Positions 35,469-43,316 of a stretch of DNA of 64,000 bases are shown here, piece after piece; position 1 is the first letter of the stretch, and each line of letters starts with the position of its first letter. The notes beneath the pieces were generated by a model. It did not search any database, was not told the DNA's origin, and worked only from the letters and a program-made list of their open reading frames with translations. Position numbers and translations under genes: made by a program. This stretch comes from JANQPX01 sp050633905 (lineage in GTDB: Bacteria > Pseudomonadota > Alphaproteobacteria > Geminicoccales > Geminicoccaceae): positions 1-64,000 of the forward strand of contig JBOEHJ010000005.1 in NCBI GenBank assembly GCA_050633905.1. The letters are read 5' to 3'.

Positions 35469-36544
35469 TCACAGTGCCGGCAGTCGACCTTCGACCGGAC
35501 TACCGAACTTCTAGGCTCATCAAGGGCGGCTGGCAGCTTGCCGGCGATCACGGCACGGTCGACCCGGCATCTGCCATTCGTGATATGGCAACCTTCGTCG
35601 AGGCCGGCATCGTCACGTTTGACTGCGCCGATATCTATACCGGCGTCGAAGAGATGATTGGCGCCTTTCTGGAGGATCTGAGGAGGCGTGCCGGGGGCTC
35701 TGCTGCGAGCGAAGTGCGCGTGCATACCAAGTTCGTGCCGGATGCCGCGGCGCTCGAAACCATCGATAAACGCCAGGTCGAAGCCGGTATCGATCGATCG
35801 CTGGGAAGGCTTGGCGTCGAGCGTCTCGACTTGGTTCAGTTCCACTGGTGGGACTATACAGTTCCCGGCGCGCTCGACGTTTTGGGCTATCTCCAAAGCC
35901 TGAAAGACAAAGGCAAAATCCACCATCTCGGCCTCACCAATTTCGACCTCGATCATGTCAGGCAGTTCGCTGAAGCCGGGTTCGACATCACCTCGGTGCA
36001 AGTCCAGTATTCCTTGATCGACCAGCGGCCCTCCGGCGCGTTCGCTGATTTCTGTCGGCAGCATAAGGTCGCGATCTTCGCCTACGGTGTTCTGGCCGGC
36101 GGCTTTTTCTCGGATCGCTGGCTGGGCGTTGCCGATCCTGGCTACGCATTCGACAATCGTTCGCTAATCAAATACCGGCTGATCATCGATGAGTTCGGAG
36201 GTTGGTCGCTCTTTCAGAAGCTCCTGACGGCGCTCAACGGAACGGCAAAGCGCCATGGCGTGAGCCTGGCGAATGCAGCACTTCGCGCGATGTACGATCA
36301 CACCGACATCACGGCCATCATCCTGGGCGCCCGTTATGCCCATCATTTGACCGAGAATCTTCGAGCGCTTGCCTTCACGCCGGATGACGACGACAAGGAA
36401 GCGCTTGCGGCCGTTCTGGCGAAAAGACGCGGGCCGTCGGGCCCGGTCTTCGGACTGGAACGGGATCGGACCACGCACCATGGGCAGATTTTCAAGAAAA
36501 ACCTGAACGCCGACCCGGCAGATGCCGCCGATGCTTCGGCTTGA
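35465..36544 (+). CDS. Aldo/keto reductase
   Basis: This 359-residue NADPH-dependent oxidoreductase of the AKR superfamily shows the catalytic tetrad elements: Asp/Tyr in FDCADIYTG, Lys in VHTKFVPD and His in VQFHWWDY. The Trp-rich HWWDY segment is shared with the AKR domain at 41774-43264, indicating a paralogous pair. It interconverts a carbonyl and an alcohol on an unknown substrate. The 3' end overlaps livG by 23 bases. Confidence 0.85.
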   Translation: MITVPAVDLRPDYRTSRLIKGGWQLAGDHGTVDPASAIRDMATFVEAGIVTFDCADIYTGVEEMIGAFLEDLRRRAGGSAASEVRVHTKFVPDAAALETIDKRQVEAGIDRSLGRLGVERLDLVQFHWWDYTVPGALDVLGYLQSLKDKGKIHHLGLTNFDLDHVRQFAEAGFDITSVQVQYSLIDQRPSGAFADFCRQHKVAIFAYGVLAGGFFSDRWLGVADPGYAFDNRSLIKYRLIIDEFGGWSLFQKLLTALNGTAKRHGVSLANAALRAMYDHTDITAIILGARYAHHLTENLRALAFTPDDDDKEALAAVLAKRRGPSGPVFGLERDRTTHHGQIFKKNLNADPADAADASA

Positions 36545-37289
36545 GAACGTCAAAAAAGCCTTCGGCGCCGTACAGGCCATTGATGGGGTGAGTTTCGACG
36601 TCGAACAGGGGATGATGGCCGGCTTGATCGGCCCTAATGGTGCCGGCAAGACGACGCTCTTCAACACCCTTGCAGGTCTGCACCGGCCCGATAGCGGTGC
36701 CATTCACCTAGATGGTCGTCGTATCGATGGGTATGAGCCTCATGCCACATTCAAGGCAGGGCTCAGCCGGACGTTCCAGATCCCAAGACCTTTTCCGGAA
36801 ATGACGGTGCTCGAAAACCTCATGCTTGTGCCCGAGCGTCAGGTTGGTGAGTCCTTTTGGAACAATTGGTTTCAGCCGGGATACGTTGAACGGCAAGAAC
36901 GGGTCATCCGCGAGCAGGCTGTCGAGGTCGGCGGCTTTTGCGGACTAAGCTCCGTGATATCGGATCTCGCCGGCACGCTTTCGGGAGGGCAACTCAAGCT
37001 CTTGGAGCTTGCGCGTGTCCTGATGGCCAATCCAAAAATCATCCTCCTCGACGAGCCCGCGGCCGGCGTCAATCCAGCGCTTTTGGAGAGTCTGATCGAG
37101 AAGCTCTCGGAACTGAACCGGCGGGGCCAGAGTTTTTTGATCATCGAGCATAATATCGAGATGGTCATGACACTCTGCGATCCGGTGATGGTCATGGCGG
37201 CGGGACGGCTGATCTTCTCCGGCTCCGCCTCCGCCGCTCGAGAAGATCAGGCCGTTATCGATGCCTATCTCGGCGATCTACCGTCGTGA
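36522..37289 (+). CDS. livG: Branched-chain-type ABC ATPase (LivG-like)
   Basis: This 255-residue ATPase has Walker A GPNGAGKTT at about 38-46, signature LSGGQLKLLELARVL and Walker B IILLDEPAAGVNP. The start at 36522 overlaps the AKR gene; 36531 is the alternative. Only one LivG/LivF pair is present for two permease pairs and two binding proteins, so it probably energises both transporters. Confidence 0.92.
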   Translation: MPPMLRLENVKKAFGAVQAIDGVSFDVEQGMMAGLIGPNGAGKTTLFNTLAGLHRPDSGAIHLDGRRIDGYEPHATFKAGLSRTFQIPRPFPEMTVLENLMLVPERQVGESFWNNWFQPGYVERQERVIREQAVEVGGFCGLSSVISDLAGTLSGGQLKLLELARVLMANPKIILLDEPAAGVNPALLESLIEKLSELNRRGQSFLIIEHNIEMVMTLCDPVMVMAAGRLIFSGSASAAREDQAVIDAYLGDLPS

Positions 37290-38020
37290 CGGCGAGGACG
37301 CCGATCCTTGACGTTAGCTCCTTGGTCGCCGGCTATCGGCCGGGCCTGCCGATCCTGCACGGTGTTTCCATCGAGGTCACAAAGGGTGAGGTGGTGACCA
37401 TCATCGGCCCGAATGGTGCCGGTAAATCGACCCTCATCAAGGCGATCGCCGGATTTGTTCATGTCTCGGACGGACAGGTTTCGCTGGACGGTGCTACCAT
37501 CACCAACCGGCCAGCGCATGAGTTGATCGGCCGTGGCCTCGCCTTCGTGCCGCAGCGGGAGAACGTCTTCACGTCACTTTCTGTTCAGGACAATCTCCGC
37601 ATAGGTGGCTACGTGGTCGATCGAGAACTGGACCAGCGGATCGAGCAGGCAGTTTCGATGTTTCCGATCCTTGCCGAGCGCCGCCGCGAAAAGGCGGCCG
37701 TGCTGTCCGGCGGCGAACGGCAGATGCTGGCGATCGCACGAGCGTTACTGCCGAAGCCACAGGTGATCATGCTGGACGAGCCAACCGCCGGACTAGCGCC
37801 AAGGATTGCTAACGAGGTGCTCGATCGTATCCGGAATCTGGCCAGCGACGGCGTGGCTGTCCTGATGGTCGAGCAGAATGCCAAGGCTGCACTCAGGCGT
37901 TCCGATCGTGGCTACGTCCTGGTCGAGGGGCAAAACCGGGCAGCCGGCCCTGCCGGTGTCCTGCTTGAGGATCAAAAGCTTGGCGAAGCCTTTCTCGGCG
38001 GGCGAGGGAACAAGGCATGA
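37286..38020 (+). CDS. livF: Branched-chain-type ABC ATPase (LivF-like)
   Basis: This 244-residue ATPase starts with GTG overlapping the livG stop (GTGA). Walker A GPNGAGKST, signature LSGGERQMLAIARAL and Walker B VIMLDEPTAGLAP are clear. It partners LivG in a heterodimer. The stop overlaps the second LivH-like gene by 4 bases. Confidence 0.93.
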   Translation: MTARTPILDVSSLVAGYRPGLPILHGVSIEVTKGEVVTIIGPNGAGKSTLIKAIAGFVHVSDGQVSLDGATITNRPAHELIGRGLAFVPQRENVFTSLSVQDNLRIGGYVVDRELDQRIEQAVSMFPILAERRREKAAVLSGGERQMLAIARALLPKPQVIMLDEPTAGLAPRIANEVLDRIRNLASDGVAVLMVEQNAKAALRRSDRGYVLVEGQNRAAGPAGVLLEDQKLGEAFLGGRGNKA

Positions 38021-38925
38021 TTCTTCAACATCTCGCCGACGGCATTCTGACGGGGGCTATCGTTTCGCTTGGCGCGATTGGCCTTTCCTTGACCATGCGC
38101 ATCCTGAAGTTCGCCAATTTCTCCCATGCCGAGCTCCTCACCTGGGGGGCTTACGCCGCGCTCATCTTCCTGATCTTCGCGAAATCGATGGACGATGTGC
38201 TCGGTGGCCCGATCGGCCCCTTCTCCTTTGGCTGGTCTCTGATCGTAGCAGCCGTTCTGGCGGGTGGATTGACGGTCATCGCCGCCCTCCTGATCGACTA
38301 CCTCGTCTTCGACAGGCTTCGCCATCGTGCTGGGCATATGACCTTGGTGTTCGCATCCTTCGGTGTCGCTCTTCTGGTGCGCAATCTGATCCTGATTGGG
38401 TTCGGCCCTGATCCCTACTACTATTCACGCGAGCTGCAGATGGCGATCCGGCTGCCCTTCGATGTGCTGGTTCTCCCCGATCAGATTTTTGTCCTTTTAC
38501 TGACAATCGTTTTGGTGGTGTTGCTTCACCTGTTCCTGACCCGCAGCCGCGCTGGCATAGCGATGCGTGGTGTTGCCGAAAATCCATCGCTCGCCGCAGC
38601 CTGCGGCATCAATGTCGACGGGGTGATCCGCTGGACCTGGATTCTCGGCGGCATGGGAGCTGCAATTGCCGGCGTGCTCTACGGTCTCACCGTCCAGCTC
38701 AGGCCGGAACTCGGTTTCAGCCTGCTGCTCCCACTTTTCGCAGCAGTCGTTCTCGGCGGCACAGGCAGCATGTACGGTGCGGTAATCGGCGGCCTGATTG
38801 TCGGCATTTCGGAAAACCTCTCGGTGATGATCATCCCAGCAAGCTACAAGCCGGCGATCCCATTCCTACTCATTATCCTGATCCTCTATGTGAAGCCCCA
38901 TGGACTGTTCGGTGACGCCAGGTGA
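38017..38925 (+). CDS. Branched-chain-type ABC permease 2a (LivH-like)
   Basis: This 302-residue LivH-family permease has an N-terminal LADGILTGAIVSLGAIGLSL, then TMRILKFANFSHAEL, and a C-terminal PLFAAVVLGGTGSMYGAVIG. It is clearly related to but distinct from the permease at 33141-34040. Coupled overlaps with livF and with the next gene show one transcript. Confidence 0.92.
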   Translation: MILQHLADGILTGAIVSLGAIGLSLTMRILKFANFSHAELLTWGAYAALIFLIFAKSMDDVLGGPIGPFSFGWSLIVAAVLAGGLTVIAALLIDYLVFDRLRHRAGHMTLVFASFGVALLVRNLILIGFGPDPYYYSRELQMAIRLPFDVLVLPDQIFVLLLTIVLVVLLHLFLTRSRAGIAMRGVAENPSLAAACGINVDGVIRWTWILGGMGAAIAGVLYGLTVQLRPELGFSLLLPLFAAVVLGGTGSMYGAVIGGLIVGISENLSVMIIPASYKPAIPFLLIILILYVKPHGLFGDAR

Positions 38926-39899
38926 TCGGTTTTTTTTCGTACTTGATCTTCTTCCTGATCATTGCCCTGATCTTCGGGATCGCGGTGCTCGGGCTCAATC
39001 TGCAATGGGGCTTCACCGGCCTCTTCAATGCCGGCGTCGTCGGCTTCATGGCGGTCGGTGGCTATGGCACAGCGATCCTCATCGGACGGGAGCGGGACGC
39101 GATCGTCGGCGGCTTCGAGATGCCATTCGCTGTCGGGCTCGCAGGCGGCATGATTGCTGCCGGCATCGCAGCCTTGATCGTCGGCCTCGCCACCCTTCGC
39201 TTGCGCGAAGAATATCTTGCCGTGGCGACTTTCGGGATTGCAGTGACGATCCAGCTGGTCGCACTCAATGCCGAGTGGCTGACCGGTGGCACACTGGGCC
39301 TCATCGGCTTGCCGCGGCCGCTGCACGACTGGTTCGAGGGGCCGCTCGCCTATAATGGCTTCTACCTCGCTTTGGTAACCGCTGTGGTCGTCACCACCTA
39401 CTTTGGCCTGGAGCGCATGGTACGCTCACCCTGGGGGCGAACCTTAAAAGCGATCCGTGAAGATGAGGTCGCGGCATCCTCCCTCGGCAAGAACCCGACG
39501 CGCATCCGTCTCGAAGCATTCGTGCTCGGCTCGATGCTAATGGGCCTCGCAGGCGGGCTCTATGTTGGCTTCATCGGCTATGTCGGCCCCTTCGATTTTC
39601 TGCCCATCGTGACCTTCCAGATCTGGGCGATGCTGATCGTCGGCGGCAGCGCCAACAACCGCGGCGCCCTGCTCGGTGCCGTGCTGGTCTGGGGCATCTG
39701 GACATCGAGCGGCTACATCATCTCCAAGACCGTGCCCGCCACCTACCAGGCGCAGAGCGGTGCCCTCCAGGTCATCCTGATCGGCCTGCTTCTCGTCCTA
39801 GCACTACTGTTCCGACCGCGCGGTCTGATCGGCGAAGAAGCCCACGTCTCCCACCACGCTGTCACGCGCAGCGCGCCGACTTGTAAAGAGTCTTCCTGA
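38922..39899 (+). CDS. Branched-chain-type ABC permease 2b (LivM-like)
   Basis: This 325-residue LivM-family permease starts with GTG at 38922, overlapping the preceding stop. It has GIAVLGLNLQWGFTGLFNAG, the cytoplasmic loop SPWGRTLKAIREDEVAASSL and LIVGGSANNRGALLGAVLVW. It pairs with the LivH-like protein before it; the cognate SBP follows after 63 bases. Confidence 0.92.
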   Translation: MIGFFSYLIFFLIIALIFGIAVLGLNLQWGFTGLFNAGVVGFMAVGGYGTAILIGRERDAIVGGFEMPFAVGLAGGMIAAGIAALIVGLATLRLREEYLAVATFGIAVTIQLVALNAEWLTGGTLGLIGLPRPLHDWFEGPLAYNGFYLALVTAVVVTTYFGLERMVRSPWGRTLKAIREDEVAASSLGKNPTRIRLEAFVLGSMLMGLAGGLYVGFIGYVGPFDFLPIVTFQIWAMLIVGGSANNRGALLGAVLVWGIWTSSGYIISKTVPATYQAQSGALQVILIGLLLVLALLFRPRGLIGEEAHVSHHAVTRSAPTCKESS

Positions 39900-39962
39900 T
39901 GGGGCGTCTTGGCTTTATCGTTGTTTCAACCGTTGAAGAACAAGGAATTTAGGGAGAACGTC

Positions 39963-41222
39963 ATGAGGAAAGTTCTATTTGCTGCCGCGGCGCTCAGTCT
40001 TGGGGCCGTAGGTCAGGTCCAGGCACAGGAATCTTGCCCGATCAAACTCGGCGTGGTTCTGCCGGCCAGCGGGCCTATGGGGCAGGTGGGTGAGCGTATC
40101 GCTGAAACCGGTCGGTTCGCCGCGGACCTCTTCAACGAGGCCGGCGGGGTCAAAGGGTGCGAGGTCGAGTATCTCCTGCGCGATACCCAAGGACAGCCGA
40201 CTGTCGGTGTTGATGCAGCAAAGAGCCTGATCGACATTGAGGGGGTGCAGGCTCTGATCGGTGCGGTCAGCTCCGGCGTCAGCTTGCCGATCCTGACCTC
40301 GGTCGCGGTGCCGGCCAAGATCCCGCAGGTCTCCTGCTGTTCCTCTTCGCCAAGCTTCACCCAACTCTCGCAGGATGGTGAGACTGACGGCTACTGGTTC
40401 CGCACTTACGCCACCAGCCGTACCCAGGCGGCGATGGGCGCTCTCCTGACCACGGAGCAGGAGCGGAAAAAGACGGCTGTCATCTACGTCAATACCGATT
40501 TCGGGGTCAATCTGGCCAAGCAGTATAAGCAGGATCTGGAAAAGCTCGGCGGCACTGTGACAGAGATGGTCGCCTACAACGAAAGCCAGCAGTCCTACCG
40601 CGCCGAGGTAACCTCCGCCCTTGCCGGTGAGCCCGACTCGTTGTTCCTGGTGGCCTTTCCGGTGGACGGCGCCACGATCACGCGTGAGTGGCTGTCGCTC
40701 GGCGGCACCTCCAATCTGATCGTCAACAACTCGCTACGCTCCGGCGACTATCTGGAGGCGGTCGGCGCCGACAATCTGAAGGATCTGGTCGGCTACGACA
40801 GCGCCCAGCCCCGAACGGACTCGGTTGCAACCTTCAATGCGCTGTTCGAGGAGCGTTTCCAGGGTCCGCCCGATGGTCCCGGCCTGCATTCGGTGTTCGA
40901 TGCGGTCAATGTCGTGCTGCTGGCGATGGAAGCATCCGATGACATCACCGGCACGTCGATCCGTGACAACATCCGCGCCGTCACCTCACCTGATGGTGTC
41001 GAAGTCTATCCAGGCGTCGAGGGGATCAAACAGGGAAAGGCGTTGCTTGCTGAAGGCAAAACCATCCGCTATGTCGGCGCCACCGGCCCTCTGCAATTCG
41101 ACCAATGGGGCGATGTCTCCGCGCCAAAACTCACCTGGCGGTTTGAGGGTAACGAGAATGTCGAGATGGACTACTACTCGCTCGAAGACGTCGACGCGTT
41201 GATCAAGAAGCTCGACGGCTAG
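39963..41222 (+). CDS. Branched-chain-type ABC transporter substrate-binding protein 2
   Basis: This 419-residue LivJ-like periplasmic protein has a signal peptide (MRKVLFAAAALSLGAVGQ, cleavage near VQAQ). SCPIKLGVVLPASGPMGQVG and AVIYVNTDFGVNLAKQ are typical. A CCS cluster in PQVSCCSSSP, with Cys residues also near the N-terminus, may form disulfides. AGGGAGAA precedes the start at 39963. The TAG stop lies in CTAG, the left border of a MITE-like element. Confidence 0.9.
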   Translation: MRKVLFAAAALSLGAVGQVQAQESCPIKLGVVLPASGPMGQVGERIAETGRFAADLFNEAGGVKGCEVEYLLRDTQGQPTVGVDAAKSLIDIEGVQALIGAVSSGVSLPILTSVAVPAKIPQVSCCSSSPSFTQLSQDGETDGYWFRTYATSRTQAAMGALLTTEQERKKTAVIYVNTDFGVNLAKQYKQDLEKLGGTVTEMVAYNESQQSYRAEVTSALAGEPDSLFLVAFPVDGATITREWLSLGGTSNLIVNNSLRSGDYLEAVGADNLKDLVGYDSAQPRTDSVATFNALFEERFQGPPDGPGLHSVFDAVNVVLLAMEASDDITGTSIRDNIRAVTSPDGVEVYPGVEGIKQGKALLAEGKTIRYVGATGPLQFDQWGDVSAPKLTWRFEGNENVEMDYYSLEDVDALIKKLDG

Positions 41223-41380
41223 GTGGCGTGGCCACCTCATGGACCTGGACTGCCCTAGCCTAGTGAGAGGGTATGCGGCCAGGTTTGACGGGGTAAGTAT
41301 TGCCTGCATGCCCTCGATCTTGGCGAAGGCGGAGGAAATCGAATGATGTGGACATTCTACTGATGTGGTCACACCACTAG
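41219..41380. repeat. CTAG-flanked inverted-repeat element (MITE-like) between SBP2 and a Rid gene
   Basis: The left end is CTAG then GTGGCGTGGCCACCTCA (41219-41239). The right end is TGATGTGGTCACACCA then CTAG (41361-41380). The ends are imperfect inverted repeats and match those of 11739-11847. A second internal GATGTGGACATTC lies just inside the right end. About 110 non-coding bases lie between. The left CTAG contains the SBP2 stop codon and the right one abuts the start of the Rid gene at 41382, so the element now supplies its leader. Confidence 0.65.
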
Positions 41381-41381
41381 G

Positions 41382-41777
41382 ATGGCCGGGCGACGCCATA
41401 TCTTTACCGGCTCGAAATATGAAGAGCTGGCCGGCTATTCCCGTGCCGTCGTCGTTGATGATCGGATCTTCGTCTCCGGCACGGTTGGTTATGACTTCAA
41501 GACCGGCGAATTGCCTTCGAGCGCTGCCGATCAGGCGGGCCAGGCGCTGGATACGATCGCCTGGAGCCTGGAGCAGGCTGGCTCCGGCCTTGGCGACATC
41601 GTACGGGTTCGGGTCTATGTCCCCGATCCGGATGATGTCGTCGACGTCTCCAAGGTGCTGAAGAAACGTCTTGGCCCGGCCTATCCTGCCAACACCACGA
41701 TCTGCGCGCCGCTCGCGGTGCCGGAATGCAAGGTCGAAATCGAGGTCGAAGCGATCCGCGGCTCAGCCGTCGAATGA
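41382..41777 (+). CDS. Rid family protein of block A
   Basis: This 131-residue YjgF/Rid-fold protein has YSRAVVVDDRIFVSGTVGYD, SGLGDIVRVRVYV and the C-terminal CKVEIEVEAI. The key Arg of RidA (PARSxVEV) is replaced by Asn (PANTTICAP), so it is unlikely to be a classical enamine/imine deaminase. The start lies right after the repeat element, and the stop overlaps the AKR-Rid fusion gene as ATGA. Confidence 0.88.
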   Translation: MAGRRHIFTGSKYEELAGYSRAVVVDDRIFVSGTVGYDFKTGELPSSAADQAGQALDTIAWSLEQAGSGLGDIVRVRVYVPDPDDVVDVSKVLKKRLGPAYPANTTICAPLAVPECKVEIEVEAIRGSAVE

Positions 41778-43264
41778 CGAAGCCGTTGGAAAGAACGACG
41801 CTCGCGCCAGGGCTTGAGATCTGCCGGATCACCACAGGCCTTTGGCAGATGGCGGATCAGGAACGGGATGGCCGCGCCATCGATCTCGATACGCTGGCCA
41901 ACGTGCTGGTCGACTATGCCGAGGATGGCTTCGACAGCTTTGATATGGCCGATCACTACGGCAGCGCCGAGCTTGTCGCTGGGCGGGCGGCCGCCCGCTT
42001 GGTTGACAAGGGAGGGCGTGCTCCGGCCATCCTGACCAAATGGGTGCCTGAGCCCGGACCGATAACACCGGACGTGGTCCGTGACGGTGTTCGACAACGG
42101 CTTGACCGGCTCGGTCTCGAACGTCTCGACCTTCTCCAATTCCATTGGTGGGACTACAGCCACCCCGGCTATCTGGACGTGATGACCGAGCTTATGCGGC
42201 TCCGTGAGGAAGGCTTGATCGGCCATCTCGGCGTGACCAACTTCGACACGGCACATCTCCGCCTTCTGGTCAAAAATGGCATCGAAATCGCCACAAATCA
42301 GATCTGCTTCTCGTTGCTCGACCGGCGAGCCGCGGACGGCATGACTGATTTTTGCCTCGAGCATGGCGTCCGGTTACTGGCCTTCGGTACTCTTGGCGGC
42401 GGCTTTCTCAGCGAGCGTTGGCAAGTCAACGATCCGCCCGCGGCGGCGGAGGTGGGCGATTGGAGCAAGATGAAATACCGGCGCTACATTGAGGCGGCCG
42501 GAGGTTGGTCGGCGTTTCAGGGCCTGCTGCGGACGTTGGCAGATGTCGCCGAGAAGCATGGTGCTTCGATCGCGAATATTGCCACGCGCTGGGTTCTCGA
42601 GCAGCCAGCGGTCGCAGCGGTAATCGTTGGTGCTAGGCTTGGCGAGCGTGATCATCGCGCCGACAATCGTCGTTTGTTCAGCCTCCAGCTTGATCATGAG
42701 GACAAGGACAGAATCAACCGATCGATCGCGTCGATCGTCTCTATTCCGGGCGACTGTGGTGACGAATATCGAAAGCCGCCCTTTCTGACGGCGTCCGGCG
42801 ATCTCAGCCACCACCTGAATGAAATGCCCAAGGCCTATGTCGTGACACCGTCAAGTCACCGCCCGGCTCGCAGCCGTGTCGATACCGGATCGGCAACTGA
42901 AGCGGCTTGTGGTTACAGTCGTGCCATTCGAGCCGGCGATCGGATCCTGGTTTCCGGCACCACCGCGACCCATGGAGCGGGCGGCGTTGTCTGTCCAGGT
43001 GATGTCGAGGGGCAGACGACCCACATTCTGGACAAGATCGAGGCGGCGATCACAGCACTTGGCGGTAGCATCGAAGACGTGGTCAGAACGCGGATTTACA
43101 TGAAAGATGCTTCTCGCTGGGAGGAGGCCGCACGCGCGCATGGTCGGGTTTTCGGCGAAGTGCTGCCGGCAAATACGTTGATTGAGGTCAAGGATCTGGT
43201 CGGGGACTACGAGGTGGAAATCGAAGCTGAGGCGATGGTCTCGTCGCATGACCACCTCATTTGA
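41774..43264 (+). CDS. Fused aldo/keto reductase - Rid protein
   Basis: This 496-residue two-domain protein has residues about 1-335 as an aldo/keto reductase, with FDSFDMADHYG (Asp/Tyr), ILTKWVPEP (Lys) and LLQFHWWDYSHPG (His). Residues about 370-490 form a Rid domain (YSRAIRAGDRILVSGTTAT; PANTLIEVKDLVGDYEVEIEAEAM). The Rid part again has Asn in place of the catalytic Arg. The two halves correspond to the separate AKR (35465) and Rid (41382) proteins of the same cluster. The fusion implies that product is passed between the two activities. The 3' end reads into a copy of the palindromic repeat. Confidence 0.85.
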   Translation: MTKPLERTTLAPGLEICRITTGLWQMADQERDGRAIDLDTLANVLVDYAEDGFDSFDMADHYGSAELVAGRAAARLVDKGGRAPAILTKWVPEPGPITPDVVRDGVRQRLDRLGLERLDLLQFHWWDYSHPGYLDVMTELMRLREEGLIGHLGVTNFDTAHLRLLVKNGIEIATNQICFSLLDRRAADGMTDFCLEHGVRLLAFGTLGGGFLSERWQVNDPPAAAEVGDWSKMKYRRYIEAAGGWSAFQGLLRTLADVAEKHGASIANIATRWVLEQPAVAAVIVGARLGERDHRADNRRLFSLQLDHEDKDRINRSIASIVSIPGDCGDEYRKPPFLTASGDLSHHLNEMPKAYVVTPSSHRPARSRVDTGSATEAACGYSRAIRAGDRILVSGTTATHGAGGVVCPGDVEGQTTHILDKIEAAITALGGSIEDVVRTRIYMKDASRWEEAARAHGRVFGEVLPANTLIEVKDLVGDYEVEIEAEAMVSSHDHLI

Positions 43265-43300
43265 TTGCAAACGGCCGAGCGCTCGCGTTAGCCTAGTCTG
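43246..43300 (+). repeat. Partial copy of the palindromic repeat at the end of the AKR-Rid gene
   Basis: GCATGACCACCTCATTTGATT (43248-43267) matches GTATGACCACGTCATTTGATT at 11746-11766 almost base for base. TAGCCTAGT (43291-43299) matches the same word at 41257-41265. The outer CTAGTGG half of the palindrome is missing. The last residues of the AKR-Rid protein (HDHLI) are encoded in it. Confidence 0.45.
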
Positions 43301-43316
43301 ACAAGGGATCCCTCCG

